From assembly GCA_004802705.1 (NCBI GenBank), contig SGPL01000093.1, positions 18,467 to 77,964 on the forward strand: 59,498 nucleotides of DNA, written 5' to 3'. Position 1 is the first letter of the stretch; every line of letters starts with the position of its first letter. The stretch comes from Bondarzewia mesenterica (taxonomy: Eukaryota > Basidiomycota > Agaricomycetes > Russulales > Bondarzewiaceae). The translations under genes and the position numbers were made by a program. The notes under the pieces are model-generated. The model had not been told where the DNA came from, searched no databases, and saw only the letters and a program-made list of their open reading frames with translations. Positions 24,021-35,658 of this stretch are shown piece by piece.

Positions 24021-24525
24021 ATGGCCAAAGCTGTTACCGGTGAGGATCAATTTTCTGCCCCCGCTGTCTCGCGTTCCTGAATGTCGCTTCCGTTTCAGAA
24101 TCGACCACGAAAGCGGCGACCCGACGCACCAACAACAAAACTGTGCGATCGACAGAAGGTACGCTTGACACATATTCACGCGCGCGTAGTGACTGATGGC
24201 ACCGGTTGACAGCTGGGGCCAAGCCCAAGCGGGCTCCCTCCGCATATAATCTGTTCGTCCAAGCCAATATGAAGCCCTGGCTTGAGGCCAACCAGGGAAA
24301 GTCTGTCAAGGAGGCCATGGTCCACGTACGTTTGACTCTTCAACTCTTGCCTATCGCATTACTGACGTGAACGTTGAACAGATTGGCAGCATGTGGAGAG
24401 ACGCGCCCGAAAACCCCAACCGCGGCAAGGAGCAGAAGCCACGAAAGCCCAGGGCTACCAAGGCATCGAAAAAGAAGGCCGAAGATGCTGAGGGCCCACA
24501 AGTGGAACCGAGCAGTGACGATTGA
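24021..24525 (+). CDS. Small HMG-box (YABBY-like) chromatin protein
   Basis: Four exons, about 112 residues: MAKAVTE, a basic Thr/Arg linker, then KPKRAPSAYNLFVQANMKPW with the KxxxKEAMVHIGSMWRDAPENP helices, and a Lys/Arg/Ala-rich tail (KPRKPRATKASKKK) ending in acidic SSDD. The KRAPSAYNLF start and the xxxKEAM..IGxxW helix match the HMG box as in plant YABBY and small fungal HMG proteins. Expected to bind DNA without strong sequence specificity and bend it, acting in chromatin. Splice junctions at ACC G|AA, GAA G|CT and CAC|ATT are all in phase. The promoter has a tight cluster of MluI boxes, which suggests S-phase expression. Confidence 0.82.
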
Positions 24526-25792
24526 GGGGTTGGTCCATTTTGCCCCACTGTAACCTGCATATATTGATGTTTTTCTTCAAGGACTGTCCTATCTTTCTCG
24601 CACCCTTGTTGACTTATACTTTATTGCCCGCACTTTTCCCGTTCATGTGTCTGTATGTTGGTGAACGTTCTCTTTCACTTGTGGTATTAACTGTATGTAT
24701 ATTATTGTGCCCATCTCATTTTAATTCGGTATAGCATTGCCTTTTTGTCCTTCATGCCCGCAAACTGTCAATTTCTCAGCCATGTTCAACGATGTCGATC
24801 AGCCTTGTAACTTGCTGCAGTGCCTATTCGTGTCTCTGATGCAAATGTGCCATCGTTATCCAGTCCGATGCGTCTTCAATTTTGGACGTGCTTCCGCAGG
24901 TTAAGCGTTGTCCATACCACCGGACCATTGTCAAGATCGTTGGTGTCCCCTTTCATTCGCTAATTTGCCAGAGCGTCAAATTGCCCTTACTACATCCAAG
25001 GGTGGTCAGGTAGGACCGAGCTGTACACCTATGTATGCGTCGTCCATCCGCCACGACATGATAAAGGTGCGCCGTCTCCACTGTCCAAAATTCTAGCATA
25101 CTAACAATTGTATGGTCTACGTACAGTATGGGAAATGCGGTCTTGGCTACGACGACCTGAGTTTAATATACTTGGTCGCTGCACATCCGTGGCTCCGTCG
25201 AGAACATGTGAGGTGAGTCCCAACTCGAGCTGCTCGCTATGTCATGCCTGAAGTTGTACTGTACAATGAAACCTTTTGGCTTGCCACGGCGATTTTTCAG
25301 CCACGCATATTTCAAGTGAGTATCCTGTGCAATCCTGTGCAGCACTTTCTTACTCTGATCTCTCCACATGTTCCAGCTGGTGATGTTTCCCCCGTGTGCA
25401 TGACTTAATTAGTGTTTTGCAGTGCATTTCCCGAGTCCGGGGAAAACCGGATTATCCACAGCTGGCACGGATCTTCTGAAGCTGAACCTCGCTGAACGAT
25501 GGTTCAAGTGTCCAGATGCTGACTTCTTCCGTCAATTCACAATGTTCGACCAACAATCTTCGTGTGCTATCCCTTGGAGGCACCAGTATTGGTACAGTGC
25601 ACGACGAGAAAAAAGGCGTTCACCATGCATCCGTCGCTTAGTGACGCAAACTTTGCTGTGCCTCACAGCGTCAACGTTTACTCCCAAAAAGGCAAACTAT
25701 GACAACAGCAAAGCGTCAGAATCTCGGCTCCGTCCGATCTTATATATCTCACTTCACAAGGTATTTGAAACCTCCTAAGGACCTTGTCCATC
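24526..25792. other. Intergenic, no gene recognised
   Basis: About 1.27 kb. The first 200 bases are T-rich 3' UTR of the HMG-box gene. Short open frames exist (for example 25422-25778) but none shows splice-supported coding character or a domain I recognise. Confidence 0.5.
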
Positions 25793-27140
25793 ATGCCTTC
25801 TTCTCTCATTTACGATCCAGAGAGACGCCTCACAGAAAAATTCGTGCAGGATGCGTTCCACAGCTATCTCAAATCTTCTCTCACTCAGGCGAAGGCCGAA
25901 CGATTACTTGATGTGGAAATGCTCAGCAGCGCAGAAAGTGATCTCATGATAACAGGTATGCCTCTATTTATTTTTTCCTCTCTCTCCTGCTCATCTGCTA
26001 TTCCGGATTTCTGTAGGTCCCGCTCTCTGTTTATATTTTGCTGCGTTACGATGCACTACAAATCCACCCTCTGTACCCCTTCCTCGTATCAGCAAATCTT
26101 CGCCCCAGCTTGACCTTTCCGAAAGCAATTGTCCCCGCCCCTTTATCACGTTCCTTTGTATTTGGGCCACAGCTGTCCCAGACATTCAATCTTTGACGCC
26201 AGGGCACCAACATGATCTTGCCCGCATCGTATGCAATCTCGAGCCTATCAGCTCACCCCTGAATCCCAACCTGAACCGGATCGCGGCAGACCTTCGTGCT
26301 GTGGCCATCGAAATCAGCCAACGGCGCTCTTTTCAAGATCGATACGCGACGGATCTTCAGGCTGCCATCGACATTGGTTCGAATGGTACTGTTCGCGCCA
26401 AGGCATCATTTGTCCCACCACCAGTATACACACCCTCACCTACATCCTCACATCTTAGCCTTCCCCCTTCTCCTGAGTCCACCAAACTTTATCAACTCGA
26501 GCCTCTTGCACTGGGTTCCTCCATGCCTGTTCCCTCTCCTCGCCCATCCCCTCGCACGCGCACATCGTCCCTTGCATCGTCTTCCTCGCCTGCCATCGAA
26601 CTTATTCGCGAAACGCTGTACGCAGCACTGGCCGACGTTCTCGAACAAACGCACTCCCTCCGCTCGCTACTCAAGAACGATTCGTCACGGGCGTATTTTG
26701 GCGCCGTAGCCCTCGCTATTCTGACTGTGTCCACTAGCGCTGTAACGGCGGACGGGAGCGTCGTGGGCGTGTTGGGCCAGGAGCTTACTTTGGAAGCGTG
26801 CCCGGTAGAACTGCGTCCGTTCATGATTGAGCTTGGTGCTATCGGACGGCATGCGAAGGAAGTGGAGGATGAGGACACCGCGGAGGCGATGAAGCTTGCA
26901 CAACGAGGTGATGATATTCCACCACCGAGGATTGAGCGCGTCAGGGAGATGTTGGAGAAGGGTGTCGGATACGAGGGCCGGCGGGGAGAGGAGTCCCATC
27001 GTAGATCTAGTTTGGAGGGAAGGGCGGTTGCGTTCACGAATCGGATCAACGCGCTTGCACTAGGCATGACGAAACTGCGCGCGTTTAGGGAGAGACAGGA
27101 CGATGTATTTAAGGTGCTTGCCGGAATTGGCAGCTCATGA
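25793..27140 (+). CDS. Conserved hypothetical protein (basidiomycete)
   Basis: Two exons, 25793-25955 and 26017-27140, 428 residues; the 61-nt intron keeps phase. I do not recognise a named family. Visible parts: an N-terminal helical segment (MPSSLIYDPERRLTEKFVQDAF), a central Ser/Pro/Thr-rich linker (TPSPTSSHLSLPPSPES and PSPRPSPRTRTSS), then a mostly helical C-terminal region (ELIRETLYAALADVLEQTHSL, GAVALAILTVSTSAV, VELRPFMIELGAIGRHAKEVEDEDTAEA). The hydrophobic GAVALAILTVSTSAV is short for a membrane span. A longer intron ending at 26172 is also possible but would drop an open, in-phase 52-codon stretch, so I prefer the short intron. Confidence 0.75.
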
Positions 27141-27390
27141 CTTTGTATTTTTCTGTGTGGACTTTGTGTACGTTCGGCAGCAACATAACTATCTCTCACT
27201 GTACTGCTATACATACCCTAACTTAAACAACTACGATTATTACGAACATTGTCTTGTAATTCATCGTCTCCTTACCGTCTGAAAATGCGTCGAGTTCTCC
27301 GAATCTTTCAGGCGCACACGAGCTGTCCTATGAATTACAGAATGATATGTGTACGGTCCACGTACCCACAGCAGTGAAGGGCATCCTAGA

Positions 27391-28620
27391 TTATACCTCC
27401 AGAAATCTCTTCATCCACTGCCACACCGCGAAACTAACCGCATTCATGGGTATGACCTTCAAGTATCCAATACTCAGGCCTACATAGAACCCCCGCCATC
27501 CACTGCGTGTCCATACTGCCCGCACAGTTTCCCCCCAATGCAACCACCGATCAGGCTCCGTCAGCCCACCGACCTGCATGCGTCGTCGCACAATTTCGAA
27601 CGGGTACGATACCGTCTGAGCCATCGCCCCCGCAAGCGCACCAATCCCGAGATCCGATAGCGGAGCAGGAACCCCTGCGGCCCGAGGCGTCCAGGTCGGG
27701 GAGCAGATGCGCGCGGAGGTATCCCCAAGCGAGGAAGGCGGTGCCAGCGTAGGGCACCATGCCCGCTATGCTTACTGTGAATCCTCGATAGAACTTAAGT
27801 AGTGGGATGCGCTGGAACAGCTGGCTTGTAGTAGCGCCAGGTGCGATTGCGCCTTCGTTGTAGATATTATGGGCGGCGTGCAAGAAAGAGGGGCGAAGGG
27901 GAACTGGTACGGGAAGCGGGAATTTAGGAGTGACTGCGGGGGAGGCGGAACGCGTCTGAAAAGCCATGCGTACGCGGATGAGCTCAAGAGGATATGTAAA
28001 AAATACGGAGATGGTGCCTGAGCATTGGACAGGTTGGGTCAATCGGCGCATGAGCGATGTCGAGAGACGCACCCGATATCGCCCCTGCAGCGAAACGTCT
28101 AAAATTTGTCTCGTGGGCCGGTGTGGGCATTAACATCTTTCAAACAAAGTGTTATGTGTGAATGGAGGGCACGGATATAGATGAGTGTGAGGAGTACACA
28201 CGGCGTGGACATGATCGTAGGCTATGAATTTGACGGCAGCATATGGGAAGACACGTAGGAGGGTGGCGGAGTGACCCTGTAGCAGTCCCCGCGCTCCCGC
28301 CTCCTTGTAGATTTGCGCACCTGCGCGAAATGCACCGCTCCAAGTTCCTACTCTCAGTTAGCCTTAAATTCTAGCTTATCCGTGAAAAGCCCACACACCG
28401 GCATATTTTTTTGAAATCAGGATTCGACGTCTGAAAGAGAATCTTGACTCTATCGAGTGGTGCAACAACTGTTTTTGCCTAGAGAACCACACAACAGTCA
28501 ATAAATGTTGGAGAGGAAAGGAAGCGAAGATTAGCATACGACGCAACCTGCGACGCCTCCTGCGATTCCTGAGCGAATGAAGTGATCGAGGTCCTGCGTG
28601 CGCCTTTTTTTTTGAGACAT
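27391..28620 (-). CDS. Mitochondrial carrier, Leu5/SLC25A16-type (CoA transport), with apparent 1-nt frameshift
   Basis: Five or more exons. Starts MSQKKRRTQDLDHFIRSG at 28620. It has the three-fold carrier repeats: GIAGGVAGCV / AKTVVAPLDRVKILFQTSNPDF, a short matrix helix (GTWSGAFRAGAQIYKEAG), GLLQGHSATLLRVFPYAAVKF, FFTYPLELIRVRMAF, FYRGFTVSIAGMVPYAGTAF, and TVSYPFEIVRRRMQVGG with WRGFYVGLSIGYLKVIPMNAVSF. The sequence resembles yeast Leu5 and human SLC25A16/42, inner-membrane carriers linked to CoA and adenine nucleotide transport. At 28404-28411 a run of seven A (minus strand) follows the NPDF codons; six would give KKYAG and join the next exon in phase. As written the frame is lost, so this is a sequencing or assembly error, a haplotype variant, or real damage. 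The rest of the gene is intact. Confidence 0.88.
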
Positions 28621-28901
28621 TGGAACTCATTCGAGGAGAAAAGTTATATCATATGCACTTGGGTCGCAGACGGTGGATGTGGGGAAAGGATGGACCAGGC
28701 CTGGGGACGTTGCGGGTCAAAGTAATTCGGAGATCGCTCAATTGCTCCGAATCTCTTGGACTGAATCACGTGCTTGATGACTGATTGACGCGTCGATATC
28801 AGCAGCTTCAGACGCGTCTTTCCTCTTCGACCACAAGCGCATATACTCTCCGCCCTTACTTCCCATATTCACGATCAAAACCTCCTGCATCTCATAACAC
28901 A
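28621..28901. promoter_or_regulatory. Divergent promoter with two ACGCGT (MCB-type) boxes before HOP2
   Basis: ACGCGT at 28788-28793 and 28812-28817 (24 bases apart), 85-114 bases before the HOP2 ATG at 28902. The carrier gene starts at 28620 on the other strand. The pair resembles MluI boxes that drive G1/S or premeiotic S-phase genes in fungi. A TATA-like CATATACT lies nearer the start. Function inferred. Confidence 0.55.
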
Positions 28902-30046
28902 ATGGCCTCGAAAGCAAAATCAGATGTCAAGGTTCTCAAAGGCCAAGAGGGTGAGTTTTCGCTACAATTGGAAGTAACCTTTATCGCTATATGCTACACG
29001 CCAGCGGAAGAGAGAGTGCTAGAATACATCAAACGGGTAAGATGCGATCAATGCAGTTGGGAGACACTCGTTCATTGGTCCCTCTGCGTAGATGAATCGC
29101 CCATTCGGCGCAGTCGACGTGTCTGCCAACCTGAAAGGCGCGGTCCCAAAGACAGCGACGCAGAAAATCTTGCTTGCTCTGGCAGACAAAGGTCAAGTGA
29201 CGCAGAAACTCTACGGTCAGTAATGGAATGCCCAACGTCCAAAGCGGGCATAGGCCACATATATGCGCCCAGCAGCATCCCATAACGCTAACGATTTCAT
29301 GGGATCTCAATTGAAATGATGACAGGAAAAACAACGTTTTTTGTCGCAAACCAGAATAACATCGATACGATGCCTAGCGAAAAGCTTGCCGCGTTAGAAT
29401 TAGAGAGTAAGACCGTCGAGGAGGATAACAAGGCGCTCGTTGCCGAAGTGAGAACCCTGTCTGCGGGTGAGTGTTGCACATAGACCATTGAAACTCGTCG
29501 GTTTGAAGCATTTGATACCCCAGAGCTCGCCAAGATTAAAAGCACGCCTACCGACAACGATCTTGTTTCCCAGATATCTGAGGCAGAAGCCAAGGCATGC
29601 ATTCTCCCTGGCTCCCAGTTATGAGAAGACCTGATAACGGCTACGACGACACCTTCACAGGCTCAGCAGTTGAACGCACATCTGCAACCTCTGCGTTCAG
29701 GAACGTCTCTTGTCTCTGCTGAAGAACTCGAACAACTCGATACAGATTGGTCAAAGTGGAGAGGCGAGTGGGCGAAGAGGAAGAAAATATTTCTAACGTA
29801 CGTTTTGCCTTCTGTCTATCAGTCGAGGCTCTGAGAATGGCGCTCGCCATGATACCGACCTTCACGTTCACGCCACGGCACTGCTTCTTGTCCCTTAGGC
29901 TATGGTCCCTTGTGTCCGATAACCTGACACCACAAGACGCTAAGGACCTCGCTGAAGATCTGGGAATTGAGTACGACACGCCTGAGCACGCCACTCTGGA
30001 ACGCAGTCCTCTGTGCTCTCTGCCGCTGAAGGGGAGAAAGAAATAA
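28902..30046 (+). CDS. HOP2: Hop2/TBPIP homologous-pairing protein
   Basis: About seven exons. MASKAKSDVKVLKGQE, then AEERVLEYIKR, then the winged-helix MNRPFGAVDVSANLKGAVPKT with TQKILLALADKGQVTQKLYGK, the hallmark of Hop2/TBPIP. A coiled coil follows (LAALELESKTVEEDNKALVAEVRTL), then ELAKIKSTPTDNDLVSQ, and a C-terminal helical region (LWSLVSDNLTPQDAKDLAED). The length (~220 residues) suits the family. Hop2 with Mnd1 stabilises the Dmc1/Rad51 filament on DNA and promotes homologous pairing in meiosis. The final few residues (CSLPLKGRKK) are less certain because the last exon could be spliced differently. No Mnd1 gene is visible nearby. MluI boxes upstream fit cell-cycle or meiotic control. 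Confidence 0.92.
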
Positions 30047-30751
30047 CCTTCTACGCACGGCGCCGCTCTATTCTGTCTTGTGATGTCTTCTCAACTGCTA
30101 CGGGTTGATCTGCTGGTTGTTGGATGGAGCCTGCCAAGGTCATGTAATCGAGGTTTCAAGGCTGCGACTTACTGGTGTGCAGTTGATAACGAATCCCGAA
30201 CTGCTCCGAGGCATTGCAACAAACTTCAAGGTTCGCATATCTGGCCCATCCTCTTAAATGCATACTAGTCTCCCTTGGCAGAGTGAGCTGTCGTCAACTG
30301 TCGTGCCTCAGGATCCTCCTGTCTGGAGCTGAACACTTACCCTATTAACGAACCAACTTTGTTCAACCGTTTTGCGTGTCATAGGACGATAACGCTCGGA
30401 CCTCCAAGTTGGTTTGTACATATTGGTATCATTGTCCAGAATGCCATATCCGATGCTTCCTGTAATTGACAGCGATTAGTTCGAGTTCAAATGCTTGAAG
30501 TGGACAAGAAGGAACAGAATATAGGTGAATGTTGACGTTGATCATGTGCAGGCAATCATTTGTTGATCGAGCCGAAAGGACAGAGTGTGGGAATAAACTT
30601 CAAACTCCGCTGGTCTGCCTGTTGCACCACACCGTCAGTACCGACGCCGCCGACACCGCCGCCGCCCGCCCTCAACGCTCACGATACCTATTTATTTCAC
30701 TCAGGCCATCTATGAACAACAGGAAATATCACTAATTACTGCTTGAATTCT
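30047..30751. other. Intergenic, no gene recognised
   Basis: About 700 bases between HOP2 and the DSN1-like gene. It holds the HOP2 3' UTR and the DSN1 promoter. A CGCCGCCGACACCGCCGCC run at about 30645-30665 is a short GC-rich repeat. Nothing else is convincing. Confidence 0.5.
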
Positions 30752-32846
30752 ATGATACCTGCGCAACCCCCGTCGAAACGCAAGGCGTCCGAGGACCCTA
30801 ATCCATTAACTAACGCGGCGAAGAAGGCGAGGAAAGACGTGAGTTGACGAATGGAATTTGCACAGAATCATTGTTGAAGGACAGACATGTGTTTTCCCTG
30901 TAGAATGTCGCGTTGAATAAGCGGAAATGTACGCGTTTCCCTCCTTTGTTCTTCTTTGAAGGCTAACGGTTGGCCAAGTACTCAATGGAGAAGAACAGCC
31001 AGGGGGACTGGTCATCATCCGAGCACCTCCATCGCGTCCCCCATCATCTCAAAATCTGAATCCTCCGTCTTCTACAACTCCCCCGTCTGATTCCGTACCC
31101 CTTCATGCCACCACTCACACGCGTATTACCACTTCAAAACCCCCCTCGAAGAAGTTCAAGACATCCTCCGGTACGTCCGATCTTGTCCCGCGTCCATCTG
31201 GCAAAGGCAAAGAACGCGATTTGCGTGCCAGTGCGCATCCGGAACCAGACGTTGACGAGGATGTGCGGGTTATGGAGTTCGAGGCCAATGATCTCCGTCG
31301 ACAGTCTCGTGTTCAGGAAGAAGGCACATTCCTTCCCTCCAATTCGGAATTGCAGTTCGGCTCGCCATCATCTAAAGGGAAGAACAAGTCTCGACACCGC
31401 GATATAAGCCTCCCCCTAGCTCCGCGGGAAACGCCACAGATCGAAAAAAACCGTTCCCTGCGACAGGGCTTGCTCCAACCATCGCAGCAATCACATTCGG
31501 GCCAGAGGCGCAAGAGTTCTTTGAGCATGCGAGGGAAACGCACGAGCAGTAATTTTGAGAGCACAGGCGTCATTAGTGAGCACATTCCGAGCTGGCTTGC
31601 CGAAGGAGAGGAGGCTGACGGGGGAGGACTCGGTATCGGTCGGGCAGCCCATCCACACTCATCCGTCGGAAACTCGAGCCTGTACAAACACATTGACTGC
31701 GATCTGCCGGAGTCGGATCGCGCGCGACAACTGCTCATCTGGTTAGCTTCACGCGAGATAAGTCCTTTGCACGATCAGGGTGCCGAGGCATCTTCGTCAA
31801 AGCATAGGCCAAAGAGATCTGGTAAAGATCCACCGCCGTTGCCAGAGGGCGGTCAGGCTGTGTTGAAGAGCGTGATGGAGGACGTGATCAAGATGCTAGC
31901 GGAGAGGCAGGTCGAAACGAACGCGTATAGTCCCAAAAGTTCAGAGACTGGAGGTGGGAAGAAGGTGGAGAACGAGCAAAATGCTAAGAATCGGGCTAGG
32001 GAGGTTACATTCATGGCAGAACTTGCACGGTGTGTTCATATGTCGTTATCTCTTCAATGTTATCAAAGTTCATGTCTGCTGTCTAGACTCAAGCATGAAG
32101 AGGAGGAATGGGCTGAGACAACGCAGTTCTACAATTCGTATCATGCCGCTGGTCTGGCCGATCTCGAAAAGCGCGCTCAGTCGCGGAGGGCGAAGGGCAA
32201 GCAGCGCGCTGATGAGGATTGGGAGGAATGGGCGCCCGCGGAATCAGAACTCCCGGTCAAATTTCGTGGCAATTCTGGGTTTGGTCTTGCGTGTAGCATA
32301 TTGAAGAAGGATCTTGGGGAGAAAAGTTTTGCGACTCTCCAGTCAGACCGTCTGCCCTACAAAGTATGTTCTCAGTTCATTCGCCTGGGTTTCGTTCGTA
32401 GATGCTCTTTACTAACTTGCCATCAGGTTGACCGACTGCACGGTATAGTTGATACATCAGCACGGATGACGAGTACCTCCGAAACTGAACTGGACCGCCG
32501 CTTCGCCCTCCTCAGCATTGCCCTCCACGCACACTCACAGCCCACACCACATCCAGCTCTCAATGGGACGTCCCTTTCATCTTATCTGCCCGCAAACCTT
32601 GCGCGTCCAACAGCCAAACTGGATCCACAAGACATCTTCCGGTCCCTTTCACGAATAGACATGTCCAGACCGCCTGCTCAAGTCGGTGACGCCGCACGAC
32701 GCGCGGTCCGGGAAGTGCGACGCGCTCACGACGCGGTAGAGAGTGGCGGGCTAACAGAGAGACGGCTAACTGGCGTGCCACCCCCAACACCTAGAAAGCC
32801 ACCTGGAACACCGCGGAGGGCGACGACACCGGGAAGGGGGCGGTGA
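30752..32846 (+). CDS. DSN1: Dsn1/Mis13 kinetochore protein (MIS12 complex)
   Basis: Exons include 30752-30838 (MIPAQPPSKRK..KARKD), a 25-nt microexon 30904-30928 (NVALNKRK) and a long exon from 30979. The disordered N-terminus is rich in Ser/Pro/Lys. The core is diagnostic of Dsn1/Mis13: SMRGKRTSSNFESTGVISEHIP, then SSLYKHIDCDLPESDRARQL with LIWLASREISP. After it come helical regions (VMEDVIKMLAERQVET; FMAELARRLKHEEEEWAET; STSETELDRRFALLSIALHAHS) and a Pro/Arg-rich basic tail (TPRKPPGTPRRATTPGRGR). The family is the outer part of the Mis12 complex, joining centromeric chromatin (via Mif2/CENP-C) to Ndc80. The RRKSSLSMRGKR segment contains the basic/Ser stretch that Aurora B targets in yeast and human Dsn1. 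Two introns near 32031-32090 and 32365-32428 keep phase. Confidence 0.9.
30904..30928 (+). other. 25-nt microexon in the DSN1-like gene
   Basis: AATGTC…AAAT between two short introns (30839-30903 and 30929-30978), joining KARKD to LLNGEEQ in phase. It is outside the conserved core. Confidence 0.65.
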
Positions 32847-33334
32847 GAGGACTTGTGTGGCGCTTGTATAGTTCTGTGGCGTGGGCCGCGCGCCGCGTGA
32901 GACGCCTTACGGTTGTTGATTTTTTTTTCGGTTCTTTCTGGATTGGATAGTTTAGTCTGAATTATCTCGTCTCGTGTATGTGTGGTGCTAGGTATGACCA
33001 GGTCTGCTATATGATAAGGAGCTATGAACAGGATGCTATGGAGTATATATTCTCTGGGAGAAAAAGCTTGAGCCAACAAGTGCACGCATTTACAGTCACT
33101 GTGTCCAACTCTGTCCAACTTCGGATTTATGTTTAACATCTAGATGTGCTCACTCCGTGGATGCAATGCTTCCGGTGTTGACCGGGGCCTCTCCCTACAT
33201 TTGACATTTAGGACACTAATAGCGGTGCAGAAATTGAAACATGGGTATAAAAGCGCGATAGCATATCAGACCGACATAATACATAACCATGGCACATAGG
33301 GAAACAGACAATATCAACCAGTACCATTGTGTTG
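32847..33334. other. Convergent 3' intergenic region
   Basis: About 490 bases between the DSN1-like and PINIT-like genes. A T-rich/A-rich stretch near 32920-32935 and 33060 looks like 3' processing sequence. No gene seen. Confidence 0.5.
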
Positions 33335-35658
33335 TCATGAACCATCCGGGAACGTGACTGTACCAGAACGGAGCCCAAGCGGCTCGACTCGCCCAAACCA
33401 CTCCTCTTCTCTCTTCCGATGCTCTATAGCCTTGTCAAGTTCTCGTCCTTGCGGCTCTGCAGCATGCAACACGAATACGCAGTCCGTCATGTCGTCTAAT
33501 TGCGTGATACGAAGCACGTTCGTGCCAGGTTGCACTGCTGATGTGAGGTCAAGTGGTGTATCAGGAGTCTAGGTACGAAGAAATCAAACACATGAACGTT
33601 ATTGATTTCAGAGGGTATCAGGAAAGGCTTTATTGCAATGATTCACGCACTAAATCTGTCGGCCACCAAGTACGAGTGTCCGAACGCTCGGGATTCATTT
33701 CCAGAATCAGAGCGCCATTTGTTGGCCATCTAGTTTGCATACCCCACATCTCCTGTGCGATGACCTCCGGCGTAGTTGAGCCCGTCGCAGCGCTCAGACG
33801 CTGGTTGAGATCGGTCACTTCGCTGAGCGGTAAACACAAGAGATGTACAGCAACGTGTCGAACGGAAGCGCTGGAGAAGCAAACATCCATCAATAGGGAA
33901 GCCGATGTCGGTGGGACATTGCATACAAAGTCATCAAAAAATCAATTGCTGGAGACAAAAGAAACAAAGAATAAGCGCCTTACTCGAATCGTTCTTTGCG
34001 TATTTTCCAACGTTGGATGGCTGCTGCCGTTTCGAGGTCGACTTCGAAGGGAGAGTCCATCATATCCGACGACGGTTTGCCGATCTTTACGAGCCAAATC
34101 CCGGGCACTCTGGACACTGCAGGAGTTGGGGGTGGTGGTAGAGGCACTGGAGTCTGAATATCGGCGCGAGTAAATACAGGAACACCCATGTGTGGGTCAG
34201 AATTGGAATCGGGGACTGTGGAAGTTGGATTCGAGACCTGAGCTGATGGAAGAGAGGTTTTATGTGCAGTATGAGCGCTTGAGGGCGCTGCGCACAGGCT
34301 TTTTGACGAGCTGTTGTCGGTGTTGCCTGCAGGCATCCTTGAATCAGGATGCCTGGCGTCAAGGGCAGACAGGTTCGCCGAGGATAGCTCTATTTTGACG
34401 ATTGATTCCAATGATGATACAAGAACCTGTTCCGCAGTAGACCCGGTCGGACCATGCTGTCCTGGAGCTCCGGAGCTGCGAGTGGGCGTAGCAAGCGCAT
34501 TGCTGAATGGTGCTTGAGATGCGTTAATTGTAGTGAGAGAGGAAGGAGTGGAATGACGCGTAGGTGTTCCTGGAGCTGCGGAAGGAACCTGCATTGTCAA
34601 CGCATTGCCTGCGATGTTCTGTTCCATTTCAGTGAACTGCGGATGCGAATCCACAGCAGACTTTTTGCTGAGATCAACAGTAATTGAGGCAAGAAACGCT
34701 TCGGCAGCGACCTTGGAGTTCGCGAGCATAGCTCTAGGCGCCGTGGGAGTAGTGCCTCGATGCCTGGAGACATCCACAAGTGTTGCGTCGCTGTCTCTCC
34801 TCTCGTGATCGCTCTGAGTATCCGAGTCGTAGCGTGCGCGTTTCCGGGCGTCACAGTCTGGCGAACCTGGACTCGAGATGCGTGAACGTTTGGAAATAGG
34901 CGTATAGTTCTTGTTTTGATAAAGTGCTTTCCATCGTCGAGCGCGAGCGCGATCGCGTTCACCCAGCTGATGTTGGACCTCCTTAGCATGCTGAACAAAA
35001 TCACGACAACGATCATCAGTGAGCAGTTCCGCAGCCCTCTCCTTCACGTTTCCCAAGGCCTGGTCAAGTTCCTGACCACGCTGAGCGATATTCATCATCA
35101 GCACCGGCATCAACAGATGTCTGCACTCATCCATCCGAGATGCTGGATGCCTTGACGACCCCCGCACGAACTCAGCATCATGGTCAATCTGACCCTCTTC
35201 GAACACGGCATCGTTCATCTCGAAGTCCTCTGCTCCCTTTCGACCCGGCCCTTCATCCTCATCTAACTCACCAGCCTCTTTTTCCACCTGATGAACGGAC
35301 ACACCCGTCGGCGAGAACTGGACACACAGGCGCATTGATAAGATAGAGACAAGATCAGGACATAGTCACGTACCGACTGCACGTTCTCTATTGGCTGCAG
35401 AACCGTCACTCCAGGACTTGTTTTGTCCTCCATTTCCACATCGTTGGACAAAGATGGAAAGGAGATGGTTCCATTATTTTTGCCGCTCTCAGAGCTGAGA
35501 GACGGCTGTCTCGAGCGCGAAGTGGAAGGATTGGAATCAGACGCGCTCACGATGCCTCGATTTTGGGGAGAGACAAAAGATACTGCTGAGTGAGTGAAAG
35601 AATCCAGATGTTCTGTGTCCACGCTGATACGTCTAGAGAGAATGGCCTCAATCCCCAT
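33335..35658 (-). CDS. Protein with C-terminal PINIT-like domain (no SP-RING), function unknown
   Basis: Minus-strand gene starting MGIEAILSRR at 35658. The N-terminal ~400 residues are disordered (Ser/Pro/Thr), with an ordered-looking helical section at about 34900-35110: DECRHLLMPVLMMNIAQRG then ELDQALGNVKERAAELLTD and FVQHAKEVQHQLGERDR. The C-terminal ~200 residues read VPGIWLVKIG..PFEVDLETAAAIQRWK, ASVRHVAVHLLCLPL, WPTNGALILEMNPERSD, TPLDLTSAVQPGTNVLRITQL and DDMTDCVFVLHAAEP. The order (buried strand, NGALILEMN, PLDLT, GTNVLRI, VFVLHA) parallels the PINIT domain of PIAS/Siz SUMO ligases, but no SP-RING follows. Family membership is inference from pattern; it could instead be an unrelated beta-sandwich. 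Stop TGA at 33335-33337. Confidence 0.6.

Noticed and set aside
25956..26172. 217-nt intron in the 25.8-kb gene
   Set aside because: A 61-nt intron ending at 26016 leaves an open, in-phase extension, so the short intron is preferred.
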